A stretch of 64,000 nt of DNA. Source: Ceratotherium simum simum. Taxonomy: Eukaryota; Chordata; Mammalia; Perissodactyla; Rhinocerotidae. The position numbers and the translations under genes are program-made. The DNA is taken from assembly GCF_000283155.1 (NCBI RefSeq), contig NW_004454177.1, positions 6,649,060-6,713,059 on the forward strand. Reading direction: 5' to 3'. How positions within the stretch are numbered: the stretch's first letter is position 1; each line of letters starts with the position of its first letter. The notes under the pieces were generated by a model. That model did no database searches and was not told the DNA's origin. It saw nothing but the letters and a program-made list of their open reading frames with translations. Shown here in pieces: positions 51,656 through 63,930 of this stretch.

Positions 51656-52539
51656 CTCCACTGCTGAATGTCCAAGTTACTAGCTCTTGGGGTTTAGAAG
51701 TAGTTGTGAAGATTAAACTTTTTTTTCCCCCCTCCTAATTCTTTCTCTGACATTTTCTATCTGCTTCTGTTAATCTGTGCTGAAAATGAATGAAAATGAC
51801 CCTACTGATTCACTGTCCACATTTATATTATTTTCCAGTGAAGGGTTGTATTGGAGCTGATTATTGCATAGCTTCTTCTCTGGTTCCCCTTGTGACTCAT
51901 GAGGGATGGATTTCATGCCTAAGGAATAGAGCTAACCTAATGTTGATCTCTTAGCACTGTGCCTGTAACTTTTGGGCTTAAATCCCCACCAACTATGCCT
52001 TAGTTCCTGAAGTGTTAAGAGTAACTCACTTAAAATGGGAAGCTGACAATGTAATAACTTAAAATTTAAAATTGAGCTCCTCAGAAAGATTAATAGAAAT
52101 GGAAAATACTCTTTTAATGGAGCCTACACGATTTACATTTGTATAATGTTAGACTTCAAAACTCTTCCTGATTAGTAAATGAAATGTAGCAACTTAATGT
52201 GAAGGAAGGAGGCTGTGTCATTGAATTAAATGTTTTTCTGAATGTGCTAAAAGCTCTGAGGTAATGGCAAACCTCAGTATTGGGCATAAGAAGGGATATT
52301 TTCTTTATTAAGAAGCAGAGTAGAGGGTACTGGGAAAAGGAAATCCTCATCTGCCTGCACCTGAAAATTAAGAAGGTTAGTGTATGAAATTGAAGGAGTA
52401 AAAGACTATGGAGCAGGAGAAAAGGAAACCATTTTCCCTCCTGAAGTGATCCTAGATCTTGACTTGAACAAGCCGGTTGCTAATGATCAATAGGGAGATT
52501 TGAACATTGACTAGATATTTGATGTTAAAGAATTATTAT
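51656..52539 (+). other. SIK3: SIK3 intron 1, unique sequence
   Basis: No recognised repeat or exon. Confidence 0.45.
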
Positions 52540-52800
52540 CTTTTTAGGTGGGGGTTAATAATATTGTGATCATATTTAAAAGAAAAAGTACTTACCTTTT
52601 AGAAATATTTACTGAAGTACCTATGGATGACATAATGTGATGTCTGGGATCTGTTGGGGGGAGGAAAAAGTGGTCAGGGGTATAGATATGAATGGCCATG
52701 TATTAATAATTGTTGTAGCTGGCTGATGGGTACAGGAGGTTCATTATACTATTTCTTTCTACTTATGTGTATGTTTGAATTTTCCGTAATAAAAACTAAA
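52540..52800 (+). repeat. L1 3'-UTR end, sense
   Basis: GATGTCTGGGATCTGTTGGG, GCTGGCTGATGGGTACAGGA, TTCATTATACTATTTCTTTC and a GAATTTTCCGTAATAAAAAC end. It is the only clearly sense L1 in this part of SIK3. Confidence 0.72.
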
Positions 52801-53821
52801 AACAGAAAACCCACAAAAAACCAAAAGCCCGACAACTTAGATTATAGAACTGTCAAACCTACCCCTTTACCTTCTCCCAGCTTAATGCCGGGTGGGGCAA
52901 GTAAAACCATAGATTCTTGCTGCTGTTGCCAAAATGGAATGTAGTTCCGATTTCCATCCCCTCGAGTTTGAATCTGTCTATAGTACAGCATCACTGAGAG
53001 AGCAACAAGCCCTACTGTCTTCCCAACAGTATGGTGAGTTACAACAGGGAGAAGTTGTACTATCCATGTTTAAGTCTCTTCCTTTTTGTAGGTGAAGAAA
53101 TAAGATTTAAAAAGCAAAACATAATTAAAGACTAGGAAAATATAGTTTAAAAATTGTGTCACTTTTATAGTGCCGACTAAGCACTGAAAATTCAGAGAAA
53201 GGAAAGAACGTTTTGGGTTAGGGATAAGCCAAGTTTTTATTAGGCGGATGGGCTTTGGAGTCATCGTTAAACAAAGTACAGGTGTGGATTGCTGACAGTA
53301 GTATGGCGACAGCATGCATAGGGAGAGAAAATACTATGTTTGGGGTTGAGTAGATGAATTTGGATTGGTACGATATTTTAGATATATGGGATGGGGTTGA
53401 CTCATAAAGGACATGAATTTTTAGCTGAGGCATTTGGGCTTGATCTTATAGGCAATAGGGAAACATTTTTGACTCTTAAGATAGCTAATTATTTATTGAT
53501 TTGGTGATAATGTAGTGTATTCTTAGTTGCATGCTTTTGCATGGAGACTATAACTTGAGTGTGTAACTTGTAAATTCTTTTTTACATAAGTTCTTTATTT
53601 CTGCAGTGTCCCCAAAGGGCTATTCAAGGACCATAATTAATATTTCTGTTTTAGAAAAGGGAGGGTACTGAGCCACTCTATTAATGACCTTAATAGAAAA
53701 GTGTGAGTGAGTCAATGGCGGACCTGGGTTCAGATCACATATCTTGGGTTCTGAGCTCCTTCTACTCATTTTACTTATATTAAAGGTAATCGTTTTCCAT
53801 ATGACTGGTCTTTTTTCTTTT
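52801..53821 (+). other. SIK3: SIK3 intron 1, unique sequence
   Basis: No recognised repeat or exon; overlapping short frames are random-looking. Confidence 0.45.
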
Positions 53822-54062
53822 TACTTATTTATTTATTTTTTGGTGAGAAAGAGTGGCCCTGAGCTAACACCTGTTGCCAATCTTCCTCTTTTCTGTTGAG
53901 GAAGATTGGCCCTAAGCTAACATCTGTGCCAGTCCTCCTCTATTTTGTATGTGGGTCGCCATCACAGCATGGCTTGGTGAGTGGTGTAGATCAGCGCCCA
54001 TGAACCTGGGCCGCTGAAGCAGACTGCGCTGAACTTAACCACTACACCACTGGGCCCACCCC
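53822..54062 (-). repeat. ERE2-type SINE, diverged
   Basis: Two tail units, then CATCACAGCATGGCTTGGTG and head CACTGGGCCCACCCC. Part of the tRNA-like region is lost around 53985-54005. Confidence 0.9.
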
Positions 54063-55369
54063 AGTTTTCTTTTCTATTTGAGATGTGTAGTACATATAGG
54101 TAATGTTGACCCTAGGCATTTCCTGCCTTTTCTCACCCCACCTTCTTCTTGGGAATATATGTTTTTCTTTGTCCCTTATTTTTTATGTGGTTCTATGCAA
54201 TTTTTTCCAGCAGGTCAGGACTCAGCACTTTCTTTATGTCAGTTTGTTGGGTGGTAGTCATTTCATTGCCATTGATAAATCTGCCCAGTGTAATGTTATG
54301 TCTCCAACTCATGCTTCTAATTGCTACCACTGTGTATCCTGCTTCCCCTCTGCCCCTGCAATTTACAAAATGGAATGATAATCCCAGCCTTTTCTGAGGT
54401 ACTTTGTAAGAGTGTCAAAGATGTGAAAATATCCAGTGGAAGGTACGATAAACATCTTAGGAAACATGATAATTTTGTAGATTTTTTTCCCGCAAAATAA
54501 CATTTTAATATTCTTAATCCGCTTGATTGAGGTATAGTTTGCATTCAATAGAATTGAACCATTTTAAGTATACGATTAGCATTTTGACAAATATATATGC
54601 CCATGTAATGACCACACAATCAAGACATAGAACTTCTGTTATCCCAAAAATTTCCTTTAGTGCCCTTTGCGTTCATTCCTGCCCTCCTTTACCCGCAGAA
54701 AACCACTGATTTGCTGTCACCATAGGTTAGCTTTGCCTTTTCTGGAATTTCATGTAAATGGCCTTATCCAGAATGTACTATTCTTTCATCAGCATCCTGT
54801 GTTTAAAATTCTTTCATTGTTGTTGTCTTTATCAGTAGTTTGTTACTTTTTATTGCTGAATGGTCTACCTGAGTAGTGTTGCATTATATGGATATAACAC
54901 AATTTGTTTATCCATTCATCTGTTGATGAAACTTTGAGTTGTTTCTGGTTTTTGGCTATGATGAATAATGCTGCTATGAACTTGATGTGGAACTCTGGGT
55001 AGACTTATGTTTTCATTTCTCTTGGGTAAATACCTTGGAGTGGAATGGCTGGGTCGGATGGTTGGTAGGTGTGGGTTTAACTTTTTAAGAAATTGCCAAA
55101 TTGTCTTCCAAAGTGGCTGTACTATTTTATACTCTATCTAGCAGTATATGAGAGTTCCAGTTGCTCCATATCCTCACCAACACTAGTATGATAAAATTTT
55201 AGCCATTTTAATAGTTGTGTAGCACTGTCTTATGGTTTTAATTTACATTTTCCTAATGACTAATGATGTTGACATCTTTTCATATACTTATTTGCCAGTT
55301 GTATATCTTCTTTGGTGAAGTGCTTGTTCAAATCTTTTGCCTATTTTTGAAAATTGAGTTGTTTGTTTT

Positions 55370-55745
55370 CTTTTCTTTTCTTTTTTTTTTNNNNNNNNNN
55401 NNNNNNNNNNNNNNNNNNNNNNNNNNNNNNNNNNNNNNNNNNNNNNNNNNNNNNNNNNNNNNNNNNNNNNNNNNNNNNNNNNNNNNNNNNNNNNNNNNNN
55501 NNNNNNNNNNNNNNNNNNNNNNNNNNNNNNNNNNNNNNNNNNNNNNNNNNNNNNNCTCCTCCTTTTTTTCCCCCAAAGCCCCAGTAGATAGTTGTACGTC
55601 ATAGTTGCACATCCTTCTAGTTGCTGTATGTGGGACGCGGCCTCAGCGTGGCCGGAGAAGCGGTGCGTTGGTGCGCACCCGGGATCCAAACCCGGGCGGC
55701 CAGTAGGGGAGCGCGCGCACTTAACCACTAAGCCACGGGGCCAGC
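55370..55745 (-). repeat. Composite ERE SINE containing an assembly gap
   Basis: The right part is a clean ERE1 body, AAAGCCCCAGTAGATAGTTG to GCCACGGGGCCAGC. The left part is T-rich and then N. CTCCTCCTTTTTTT just after the gap is the start of a tail unit. Flanking duplication TTGAGTTGTTTGTTTT (55354-55369 and 55746-55761). Confidence 0.9.
55391..55555. other. Assembly gap (165 N)
   Basis: The gap begins in a poly-T run of the SINE and hides most of the two tail units. Confidence 0.98.
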
Positions 55746-55985
55746 TTGAGTTGTTTGTTTTTTTAATGTTGAGTTTTGAGAATTCTTTATGTATTCTGAA
55801 AACAAGTCCTTTATCAGATAAATGCTTTGCAAAGACTTTCTTCCATTCAAAGACTTATCTTTTCATCCTCTCAACAGTGTCTTTTAGGAGCAAGAGTTTT
55901 TATTTTGAATTGCAGTTTATCCATTTGTTCTTTTATGAATTATGCTTTTCGTATCATATCTAAGAAATCTTTGCCTTTAACTCAT

Positions 55986-58169
55986 AACTCAAGCAAGTAA
56001 AAACTGTCTTTCAGATACTTCTTCAAGTATCTAGGGCAACTGCAATGTGTTGTTTAGTAATCACCAGATTTTAATAATATTTGGAAGAAAAATACTTTAC
56101 ATGGGGTAATATTCACCCATATCTAACATGGTTTGCTAGAAAAATCATGTTTTTTAGTGGAGGCCATACTCCTTGGTGTAAGATGTCAGAAATCTTAGAT
56201 TGAGAGGAGTAAAAAAAAAAAAAAAAAAATCTTAGCTCAGGGAATAAACTTCATTAAAATCAGTTTATGAAGATTTTTTAAGATTTGAAGATATTGAAGA
56301 AAGGTGCTAGATTTGTGTGAAAATAGCTATTTATAGTTATGACAGACACAACAATAAAGATATTCTATATTTTGTCTTATAGCATACTTAAGTTCCCATG
56401 CTCTCAAATGAAATACAGTGCAAGGTTTAAAATTTGTTTTCATGGATTATTTTCAAAAGTTAGTGGGTTGTCTGATTTGCTGTAAAAAAAAAATGGAAAA
56501 TTCATTTATTTCGTTAATGAGATGTATTTTTTAGTGTGATTTTTTTTTTATTTTACTGTTTTAGATAACTCATCGTGAAAATTAAAAATTTAGTCTTTAT
56601 CCTCTCCTTTCACTTTTTGAAGTAATAAAGTAGTTTGGGATTTATCAGAGCAGGGCAAGAAGTCAAGCTACCTTCCATTTTATATCCGGTAAGAATCACT
56701 GGAGACATTATTTTCTGTGGGATCGATTCCTGAATTTTCTCTAGCACAAGATTTTTAGCAATTAAAAGTCAAATGCAGTTCAGATATATTACTTAACTTT
56801 AAGTAATATTTTGAGTGTTTCAAGAGAACTCAATTTGTAAGCCACTTAGTTACTAACTACCCTGCCTTTTTTGTAGGAAGAACTTAAGTTGAAATTCTGT
56901 TTTAAGGTGCCTTTTTTAAAAGGGGCCATTGTAGGTCTAAGAGTTGACAAATGAAGATCTGAGTAGCAGTGGATGAGTATAAAGTACAAAGTCTCATAAA
57001 ATATGCTAAATCGTACTTTTAATCCTAATTTGTGGCAGTGCTTATCAGTAGGAAAGAAATGTGAGCTATGGTTAAATACTCAACTACCACTGAACGTAAA
57101 ATACCTTGTAGATGAGTTGGAGAAATGGTGAACCAGTCTTTGTTGTCCAATTTTGACAGTCAGTAATCTCAAAGAATACAGAAAAAGGAGTTAAGAATGG
57201 GCGGCAATAAATAGTATGCTGTTTTCATTTAAAATATCTTTAAGAGATAATTACAAAGGCATAGGGTTATGTAATTTTTGGTGTTTCTCTGATGATAATG
57301 GAGTATATTATAAATTGGATAAAACAAGCACTCTGAGTTGTTTAAGAATAATTTCTTGGCAGTTGCTGACAAATTACACTTGAGAGCAAGCCTAAGGCTC
57401 AGCACAGAACCAATTCCAACATTAAAAAGACTGGAGGATTTCGACCTTAGTTCTGAGCCTGCTTCCTCTTGACCAGTCTCGATGAATTCTTAATACTGTG
57501 CTCTTACAGGCACATTTTTCCTAGCTCTTTCTGATACTATACTCATTGGCATATGGTGAAGTTATCAGTGTACCCGAAGAGCTATTTTTTTTCTGACTGA
57601 ATATGAGATGTGGAGTATACAATTTCTAACATTACTGACAAGATTTGTCTTTCTCTTTTAAGATGGGGAATCTTAAGAAACTGCACTAAAAACTTAAAAC
57701 CTGGGTATGCTTTCCTCCTGATAATGTCTTTCTACTCACATCTTAATAGATAAATCAGGCCAGAAGGATTGTTTTCCTTTTGAGAAAGAGAAACTAGGTC
57801 CTACGGTTTGTTTTGGTTGCAAATGTCTTGGCAGCTGAATTTGGGTTGAGCAGAGGAATACTGCCGTGCTTTCTGGTTCTGAGTATGGATGCTCTGGAAA
57901 CCAAGATACTATGCCTGTTAGATATCAGGTGGAAAGTAATGAATCTTTTCTTTCCTTTGTGGGGGAATTCCAACCTCACTAATTTATGGTTTTTATTGTA
58001 GTTATGGTCATACCTTCTGAGACATGACTACTGATTATTTTAGCTGAAACTTGTTTAAGTGACAGTTTTAGGAAAAGTTTAGGAGGTGTATAATTCCAAC
58101 AACTGGCAGTTTTATTTATCACTTTAATAAATTCAGGTCTAATGATGTGAAGAATAGTTAGTATTAGGC
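55986..58169 (+). other. SIK3: SIK3 intron 1, unique sequence
   Basis: A poly-A run of about 20 lies at 56211-56229. No exon recognised. Confidence 0.45.
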
Positions 58170-58182
58170 AAGTCTACATGTA

Positions 58183-58258
58183 TGTGCAACTATGACATAC
58201 AACTATCTACTGGGGCTTTGGGGGAAAAATAAATAAATAAATAAAATTATTAAAAAAA
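58183..58258 (+). repeat. 5'-truncated ERE1 SINE (about 76 bp)
   Basis: Only the 3' end is present, from TGTGCAACTATGACATACAA through CTACTGGGGCTTTGGGGG to an AAATAAATAAATAAA tail. Exact 13-bp duplication AAGTCTACATGTA at 58170-58182 and 58259-58271 shows it inserted already shortened. Confidence 0.95.
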
Positions 58259-58271
58259 AAGTCTACATGTA

Positions 58272-59159
58272 AGACATTTTGTTAAGTATAAGTCGGAAAA
58301 AAACCTCTAAGTAGTCATATAATTCATTATAGCAGCTGAAAATTTCTAACTGCATTATAAGAAACCAGTAAAGCTCATTTCCAATTCATCCAAAGCAAAA
58401 GAATTTAATATTCTAACTTTAGTAAAAGGCAACCAAAAGACAAACAGACTTGAATCACTTTATGTGCTTTCAGTATGTCAGATTTTTTTTCATCTTTTCT
58501 CATAGATTTTACTTCTTAGTCATTTACTTCCAGTAGTTTCCAAATTGGCTGAGGGAATTAAAGTGGTAGCTGAGTTACCTGTGTACCAGATTTTCCCGCT
58601 GTGTATGGGAACTGCTTTTTCTGGAAAAACCCTTCCATTGGCAGTCTTCTTGAGAGCATGTACTTTTCCCACACTTAGCGATTTGGGGGCTAAAGCATAT
58701 GTTTAGTCAGAGGTGACAAATGGCTCAATTTTTTTTTCCAGTTTAGTGACGGAGAAATGATTCAGAATTGAAACTGAAGTGAATGTGGAATTACTTGAAG
58801 TTACTCTTAAACAGTTGCTGTCCGTTACTATTAGGCATATTTTGGACATGTGGGCTCCATTTCAATATTTTGTGTTATGTTGCTAAATTTCTTGTCTGAT
58901 TTAGACACTTTGCTTTTGAAATTAAGTTGGAACTGGCTTTAAATAGAGGGCCACTGGAAATTGAATATAGTGGCCCATTTGGGGAGGACAGAAAGTTGGC
59001 ATATTTTTACTTAAAGAATTCTTAGGAAAATTTTGATAATGTGGAGGCATATTTTCCAAATGCCATAAAATTTTGAGGTTAAGTAATTTTTGGGAAAACC
59101 AGGAAGCTTGTGGTTCCTACTGAAAATATTAGCCTTTGAGCTAAAACTATCACTCAACA
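58272..59159 (+). other. SIK3: SIK3 intron 1, unique sequence
   Basis: No recognised repeat or exon. Confidence 0.45.
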
Positions 59160-60240
59160 TTTTTTCTTTTATAATTAAACAAAGATAAGTTAAAAGAAAA
59201 AAAACACGTTCATTGTAAAAAGTTCACTTTATATAGAAATTTATAAAGAAAAAACTAAATGTCTTTCACTATCAAATTTTGCTCTCTAGAGATAACTACT
59301 ATTAACAGTTTGGTATATGTTCTTCCTTACCTTTTTCTGGGCACATACAAATATTTGTAGGTAGATTTTGGGGGATTTATTTTATTTTGATCTACTGCAG
59401 CTTTTGTAACTCAGTCTCTTTGCATGAGTGTATAAAATCTACTTTATTCCCCCACCCTCGTTTTTCTGTTAGCTTTTTGAAAGATTATTATTTGTTTTCT
59501 TGTTTATGTATGGGACTTTAAAAAAAATCATATTATGGCGTGCTTTAAGTATTTTCTCTCTGCCTGTCATTTGTCTTAACTTTTAACTTTTGTGGTATCT
59601 TTTATCATATAAAAGGTTTTTTTATACTATAGTTCCAATATGACTGCTGGGTTTTATAATATGCTTAGGACTGTAGGTGCCCACCTGCACATTTAAATAT
59701 TCTACATTTTATTCTAGTGCTTTGTAAATTTATTTTTAATATTTAGGTTTTTAATCCACTTGGAATATATTTTCAGTATAATATGAGATAAGGATCTGAC
59801 TTTTGAAAAATATTGATAGCCAGTTGTCCTAATAGTTTATCGTTTACCTATTTCTTTGAAATGGTTTTGTTAACATATACTCTTGATAAAGGGTACATAT
59901 TCACATACCTATACTAACATTTTGTGTGTGTGTGTGAGGAAGATTAGCCCTGAGCTAACGTCTGTTGCCAATCCTCCTCTTTTTGCTGAGGAAGATTGGC
60001 CCTGGGCTGACATCCATCCCCATCCTCCTCTACTTTATATGGGACGCCGCCACAGCATGGCTTGACAAGCGGTGCATCGGTGCACGCCTAGGATCTGAAT
60101 CTGCCCGGGCTGCTGAAGTGGAGCGCGAGCACTTAACTGCTACATCACCAGGCTGGCCCCTGTACTACATTATTTTAATTACTGTCACTTTAGAGTATGT
60201 TTCAAAATTTCGATAACTATTAGAATTGATTCTCTCTCTC
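59160..60240 (-). repeat. Old L1, antisense, split by an ERE2
   Basis: GATAACTACTATTAACAGTT, GGTTTTTAATCCACTTGGAA and TAGCCAGTTGTCCTAATAGT follow reverse-complement L1. Confidence 0.7.
59924..60160 (-). repeat. ERE2-type SINE
   Basis: Two tail units and head CACCAGGCTGGCCCC, with a GTGTGTGTGTG start at the tail side. Flanks CTATACTAACATTTT and TGTACTACATTATTT are similar. Confidence 0.92.
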
Positions 60241-60364
60241 TTTTTTTAAGTAGACTGTCATAATCATCAGCAAATAATTTGGATGCTTCTAGTATTTCTG
60301 CTCCTTTTTTAATGAAAATGTTAAAGAATAACTCTGATGATAATATTAATACCACGTGATATAG

Positions 60365-60482
60365 TGCTTTTCAATGTTGTGTGCACAGAAGTGACCTGGG
60401 GGATCTTACTAAAATGCCGATTCAGTAGGTCTGGGGTGGGCCTGAGTGCATTTCTGACAAGCCCCAGGTAATGGTGATTTAT
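60365..60482 (+). repeat. MER5A-like DNA transposon relic (hAT-Charlie)
   Basis: AGAAGTGACCTGGGGGATCT, CCGATTCAGTAGGTCTGGGG, TGGGCCTGAGTGCATTTCTG and CCCCAGGTAATGGTGAT match MER5A order. Non-autonomous and ancient. Confidence 0.85.
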
Positions 60483-60504
60483 AGGTTTATAAACCTTTGA
60501 GTAA

Positions 60505-60712
60505 CAGGGAGCTAACATTTATTGAACACTTAATTTTTTCTAGTCACTGTTCTAAGTGCTTTACATGTGTGAACTCTTTTAATCTTTTTAACTCCACGAT
60601 GATTATTATCCCCAATTTACCAGTGAAGAAACTGAGACTTAGAAAAGTTTATAACTTGCTCAAAATAACACAGCCATTATGTGGAAGAGCCAGATTGAGC
60701 CTAAGCAGAGTT
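60505..60712 (-). repeat. MIR SINE, antisense
   Basis: GTTCTAAGTGCTTTACATGT, TTATTATCCCCAATTTACCA, GAAGAAACTGAGACTTAG. The ERE1 at 60730 follows. Confidence 0.88.
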
Positions 60713-60729
60713 TGCACCCTTAACTTCTT

Positions 60730-60942
60730 TTTTTTTTTTTAAATATTTTATTTATTTATTTTTCCCCCCAAAGCCCCAGTAGATAGTTGTATGTCATAGC
60801 TGCATATCCTTCTAGTTGCTGTATGTGGGACGCGGCCTCAGCATGGCCGGAGAAGCGGTGCGTCCGTGCACGCCCGGGATCTGAACCCGGGCCGCCAGCA
60901 GCGGAGCGCGCGCACTTAACCGCTAAGCCATGGAGCCGGCCC
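60730..60942 (-). repeat. ERE1-type SINE
   Basis: Exact 17-bp duplication TGCACCCTTAACTTCTT at 60713-60729 and 60943-60959. The body is close to consensus. Confidence 0.97.
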
Positions 60943-61009
60943 TGCACCCTTAACTTCTTGAGTATATTTCCTCACCAATAGCAGAAATTATTTTCTCTTG
61001 TGTGACTCA

Positions 61010-62195
61010 AATAGTAATGCCTTTAGTTTTAGTTTTAAATTAATAGACTTTATTTCTTGGAGCAGTTTTAGGTGTATAGAAAAATTGAGCAGAAAGTACA
61101 GAGAATTCCCGTATACCTCCTTACCTCCTGCTCCCCCCCCCCCGTTTCCCCTAATATTAACATCTTGGATCAGTGTGGTACATTTATTATATTTGATGAG
61201 CCAATATTGATACATGATTGTTAACTAGAGTCCGTAGTTTACATTAAGGTCCACGTTTTATCTTGTATAGTTCTCTGGGTTTGGACAAACGTGTAATGTT
61301 GTATATCTACCATTATGGCATCACATAGAAAAGTTTCTCTGCCCTAAAAGTTTCCTGTGCTCCACCTATTCATGTGCTTCCTGTGCTTCCTCCCTCTGCT
61401 ACTCCCAATCCCTGGCAAACACTGATCTTTTTACTGTTTCCAAAATTTTGCCTTTTCCAGTTGTCATATAGTTGGAATCATACAGTATGTAGCCTTTTCA
61501 GATTGGCTTCTTTCACTTAGCAATATGGATTTAAGGTTCTTCCATGTCTTTTCATGGCTTGATAGCTTATTTCTTTTTAGTGCTGGATAATATTCCATTG
61601 TCTGGATATACCACAGTTTATGTATCCACTTACCTACCAAAGGACATCTTGGTTGCTTCCAAGTTTTGGCCGTTATGAGTAAAGCTGCTATAAACATCCA
61701 GGTACAGGTTTTCATGTGGACCTAAGTTTTCAACTCACTGGGTAAATACCAAAGAGCATGATTGCTGATTGCTGGATCATATGGTAAGAGTTTCATTTTG
61801 TAAGAAACTGCCAAACTGTCTTCCAAAGTGGCTCTACTGTTTTGCATTCCCACCAGCAATGAATGAGAGTTCTTTTTCTACGTTTTTGCCGGCATTTGGT
61901 GTTAGCGTTTTGGGTTTTTGCCATTCTAATAGATGTGTAGTGGTATCTCATTGTTGTTTTAATTTGCAATTCCCTAATGATATCTGATGTTGAGCATCTT
62001 TTCGTATGCTTATTTGCTATCTGTATAGCTCCTTTGGTGAGATTCAGATCTTTTGCCCATTTTTTAATTGGGTTTTTTTGGTTGTCTTATTGTTGAGTTT
62101 TAATTCTTTATATATTTTGGGTACCAGTTCTTCATCAGATATATGTTTTGCAAAGATTTTCTCCCCAGGTTTTGGCTTGCCTCTGCCTTTAGTTT
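61010..62195 (-). repeat. L1, antisense, 3' end to ORF2 C-terminus
   Basis: GGAGCAGTTTTAGGTGTATA, CAATCCCTGGCAAACACTGA, GCTGGATAATATTCCATTGT, CAAAGTGGCTCTACTGTTTT and TTCTTCATCAGATATATGTT. A poly-C run lies at 61132-61143. All frames decayed. Confidence 0.9.
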
Positions 62196-63255
62196 TTACC
62201 ATTACCATGATGCTTGCTCTCCAGTTGTGACAAATAATCAAGTTAGGAAAGTTTCCATCTCTATTTGTCTAAGAGCTTTTGTCAGGAATGGCTGTTGAAG
62301 TCCTTGAAAATTATTTGGCTAAATGAATAGATTAAGCTTTGTTTTTAGCAAGGTGTCTCTGTTTTATTCCAGATACTTAAAAACATTCCTATGGTGTTAT
62401 ATTTAACAATATAACTGAAAATTTATTCCTAATCTTTGTAAATAGTTTATTCTTACTCCTTCCATGATCTCATGTGCCTTTGATTCCCATGTTGATTGCT
62501 TGTCCAACATCTTAATCTCATTCTGGCTTGATTGTCTTTGTTTCAACTATCTGTCCCTCCACATGTCTGTAGTAATCTATTCCTGTCGCCAGACTTCCAC
62601 CTCTGAAATCATAAATTTGGAAGTTTTACTCTCTGAACAATTTCCTGTCTTCAGTTCTGCCATTTGCTGAACTTATTCTCTGATTTCACTGAGGCCTCTA
62701 GCCCCTTAAATCATCCCTGTCTCCAAATTTGTGACATTCTTCCTGGCATCACTTTATCCCATATGGACACTATAGTTGGTCATTTCCAGTGAGTCATAAG
62801 TGTCCTCAGTTCTTCTGCACCTTTGTTCTCTCCCACATGCCATGCAAATCTCCAGCTGTGGATTAACAATACTGCCCATTTTCTGTGTTCAGCTCTGGGG
62901 CCTGAAGAAATGATTGAATCATATCAATTTGTTCTATTATTAATTCATGAGTTCTACCCTCATCTGTGCTTGTTATTCTCCTTAGTAATCTTCTTATTTG
63001 TCTGTAGTTGATTTCATTTCTCTTTCACCAGAATGACTGTTCTTTCAAAATCTTGACCAATTTTTAAGCTTAAGTTTATCTCCGTCCATCACAGAAAACT
63101 CCATACTCCAGTAAAGTGATCTTAAGAAAAAAAAAGAAAAACCAACCAATCTATTTCCTGAGTAATACCTTTTGTTAGTCAGATGAAGATAAAGTTCTTA
63201 AGTTTAACATGCCCTTTCTAGTTTTCCAGCCTCATCTGTCTCCTCTCAGAACCCC
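62196..63255 (+). other. SIK3: SIK3 intron 1, no recognised element
   Basis: Pyrimidine-rich text with phrases such as CATTTCCAGTGAGTCATAAG; probably an ancient repeat of unknown family. No exon. Confidence 0.4.
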
Positions 63256-63460
63256 AGCTGCGCTGGTCTTTTTTCAGATCCTTAACATGCCAAGCCCATT
63301 CTTAGCACAGAGTCTTTGTATAGGTTCTTCCCGCTGCCAGACAGTTTTTCTCTTTTGATGTTTAATTCACATTTATCTTTGGAACCTAACTTATATGTTA
63401 CTTCCTCAAAGAAGCTTTTCCTGACCTTCCATTAACCTGAAGATAGATTAGATTCTCCTG
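63256..63460 (+). repeat. L2 LINE, 3' part
   Basis: GCTGCCAGACAGTTTTTCTC and TTACTTCCTCAAAGAAGCTT then TTCCTGACCTTCC are L2. It probably continues at 63805-63930 after a MIR. Confidence 0.75.
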
Positions 63461-63499
63461 AAATAATTAATAGTAATGAGAGTAACAGCAACAATAACA

Positions 63500-63770
63500 G
63501 CAAACATTTGAGAGTTTATTGTGTGCCAGGCACTGTTCTGAGCACTTTCGACATATGGACTTTTTTAGTCTTCACAGCAACCCTATGGGTTAGATAGAAG
63601 GGTAAATAAATAGGACCTATAATTATCCCCATTTGATACATGAGGACGCTGAAGTAAAGAGTGTTAAGTCGCTTGTCCAAAGTCACACAGCCATTGGTAG
63701 CAGAGTTGGGATTTGCACCCAGGCTGGCAGGCCCCGGAGCCCGTGTTCTAAACTGCTGTGCTGTACTGTA
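63500..63770 (-). repeat. MIR SINE, antisense
   Basis: TTATTGTGTGCCAGGCACTG, CTTCACAGCAACCCTATGGG, TTATCCCCATTTGATACATG and CTTGTCCAAAGTCACACAGC give a near full-length MIR. Confidence 0.93.
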
Positions 63771-63804
63771 ATGGTAATTATAATTGTGTAATTTTTGGTT
63801 AATG

Positions 63805-63930
63805 TCCACCTTCCTCGGCAGGCTCTAAGTTCCTTGAGTTCAGAGGTTGCACCTGTCTGGTTAATTTTTGATTCTCCAGTGCCTGGAACAGAGGCCGACA
63901 GTGAGTAGGCTGTGACAGAATTCATCACAG
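63805..63930 (+). repeat. L2 LINE 3' end
   Basis: GGCTCTAAGTTCCTTGAGTT and CTCCAGTGCCTGGAACAGAG. Same orientation as the L2 at 63256, so likely one element split by the MIR. Confidence 0.75.

Larger units (their letters stand above)
54500..55985 (-). repeat. L1, antisense, 3' end to ORF2 C-terminus
   Basis: CTTGATTGAGGTATAGTTTG, CATGTAATGACCACACAATC, GATGAATAATGCTGCTATGA, CAAAGTGGCTGTACTATTTT and GTCCTTTATCAGATAAATGC. Split by an ERE that contains the second assembly gap. Confidence 0.9.
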
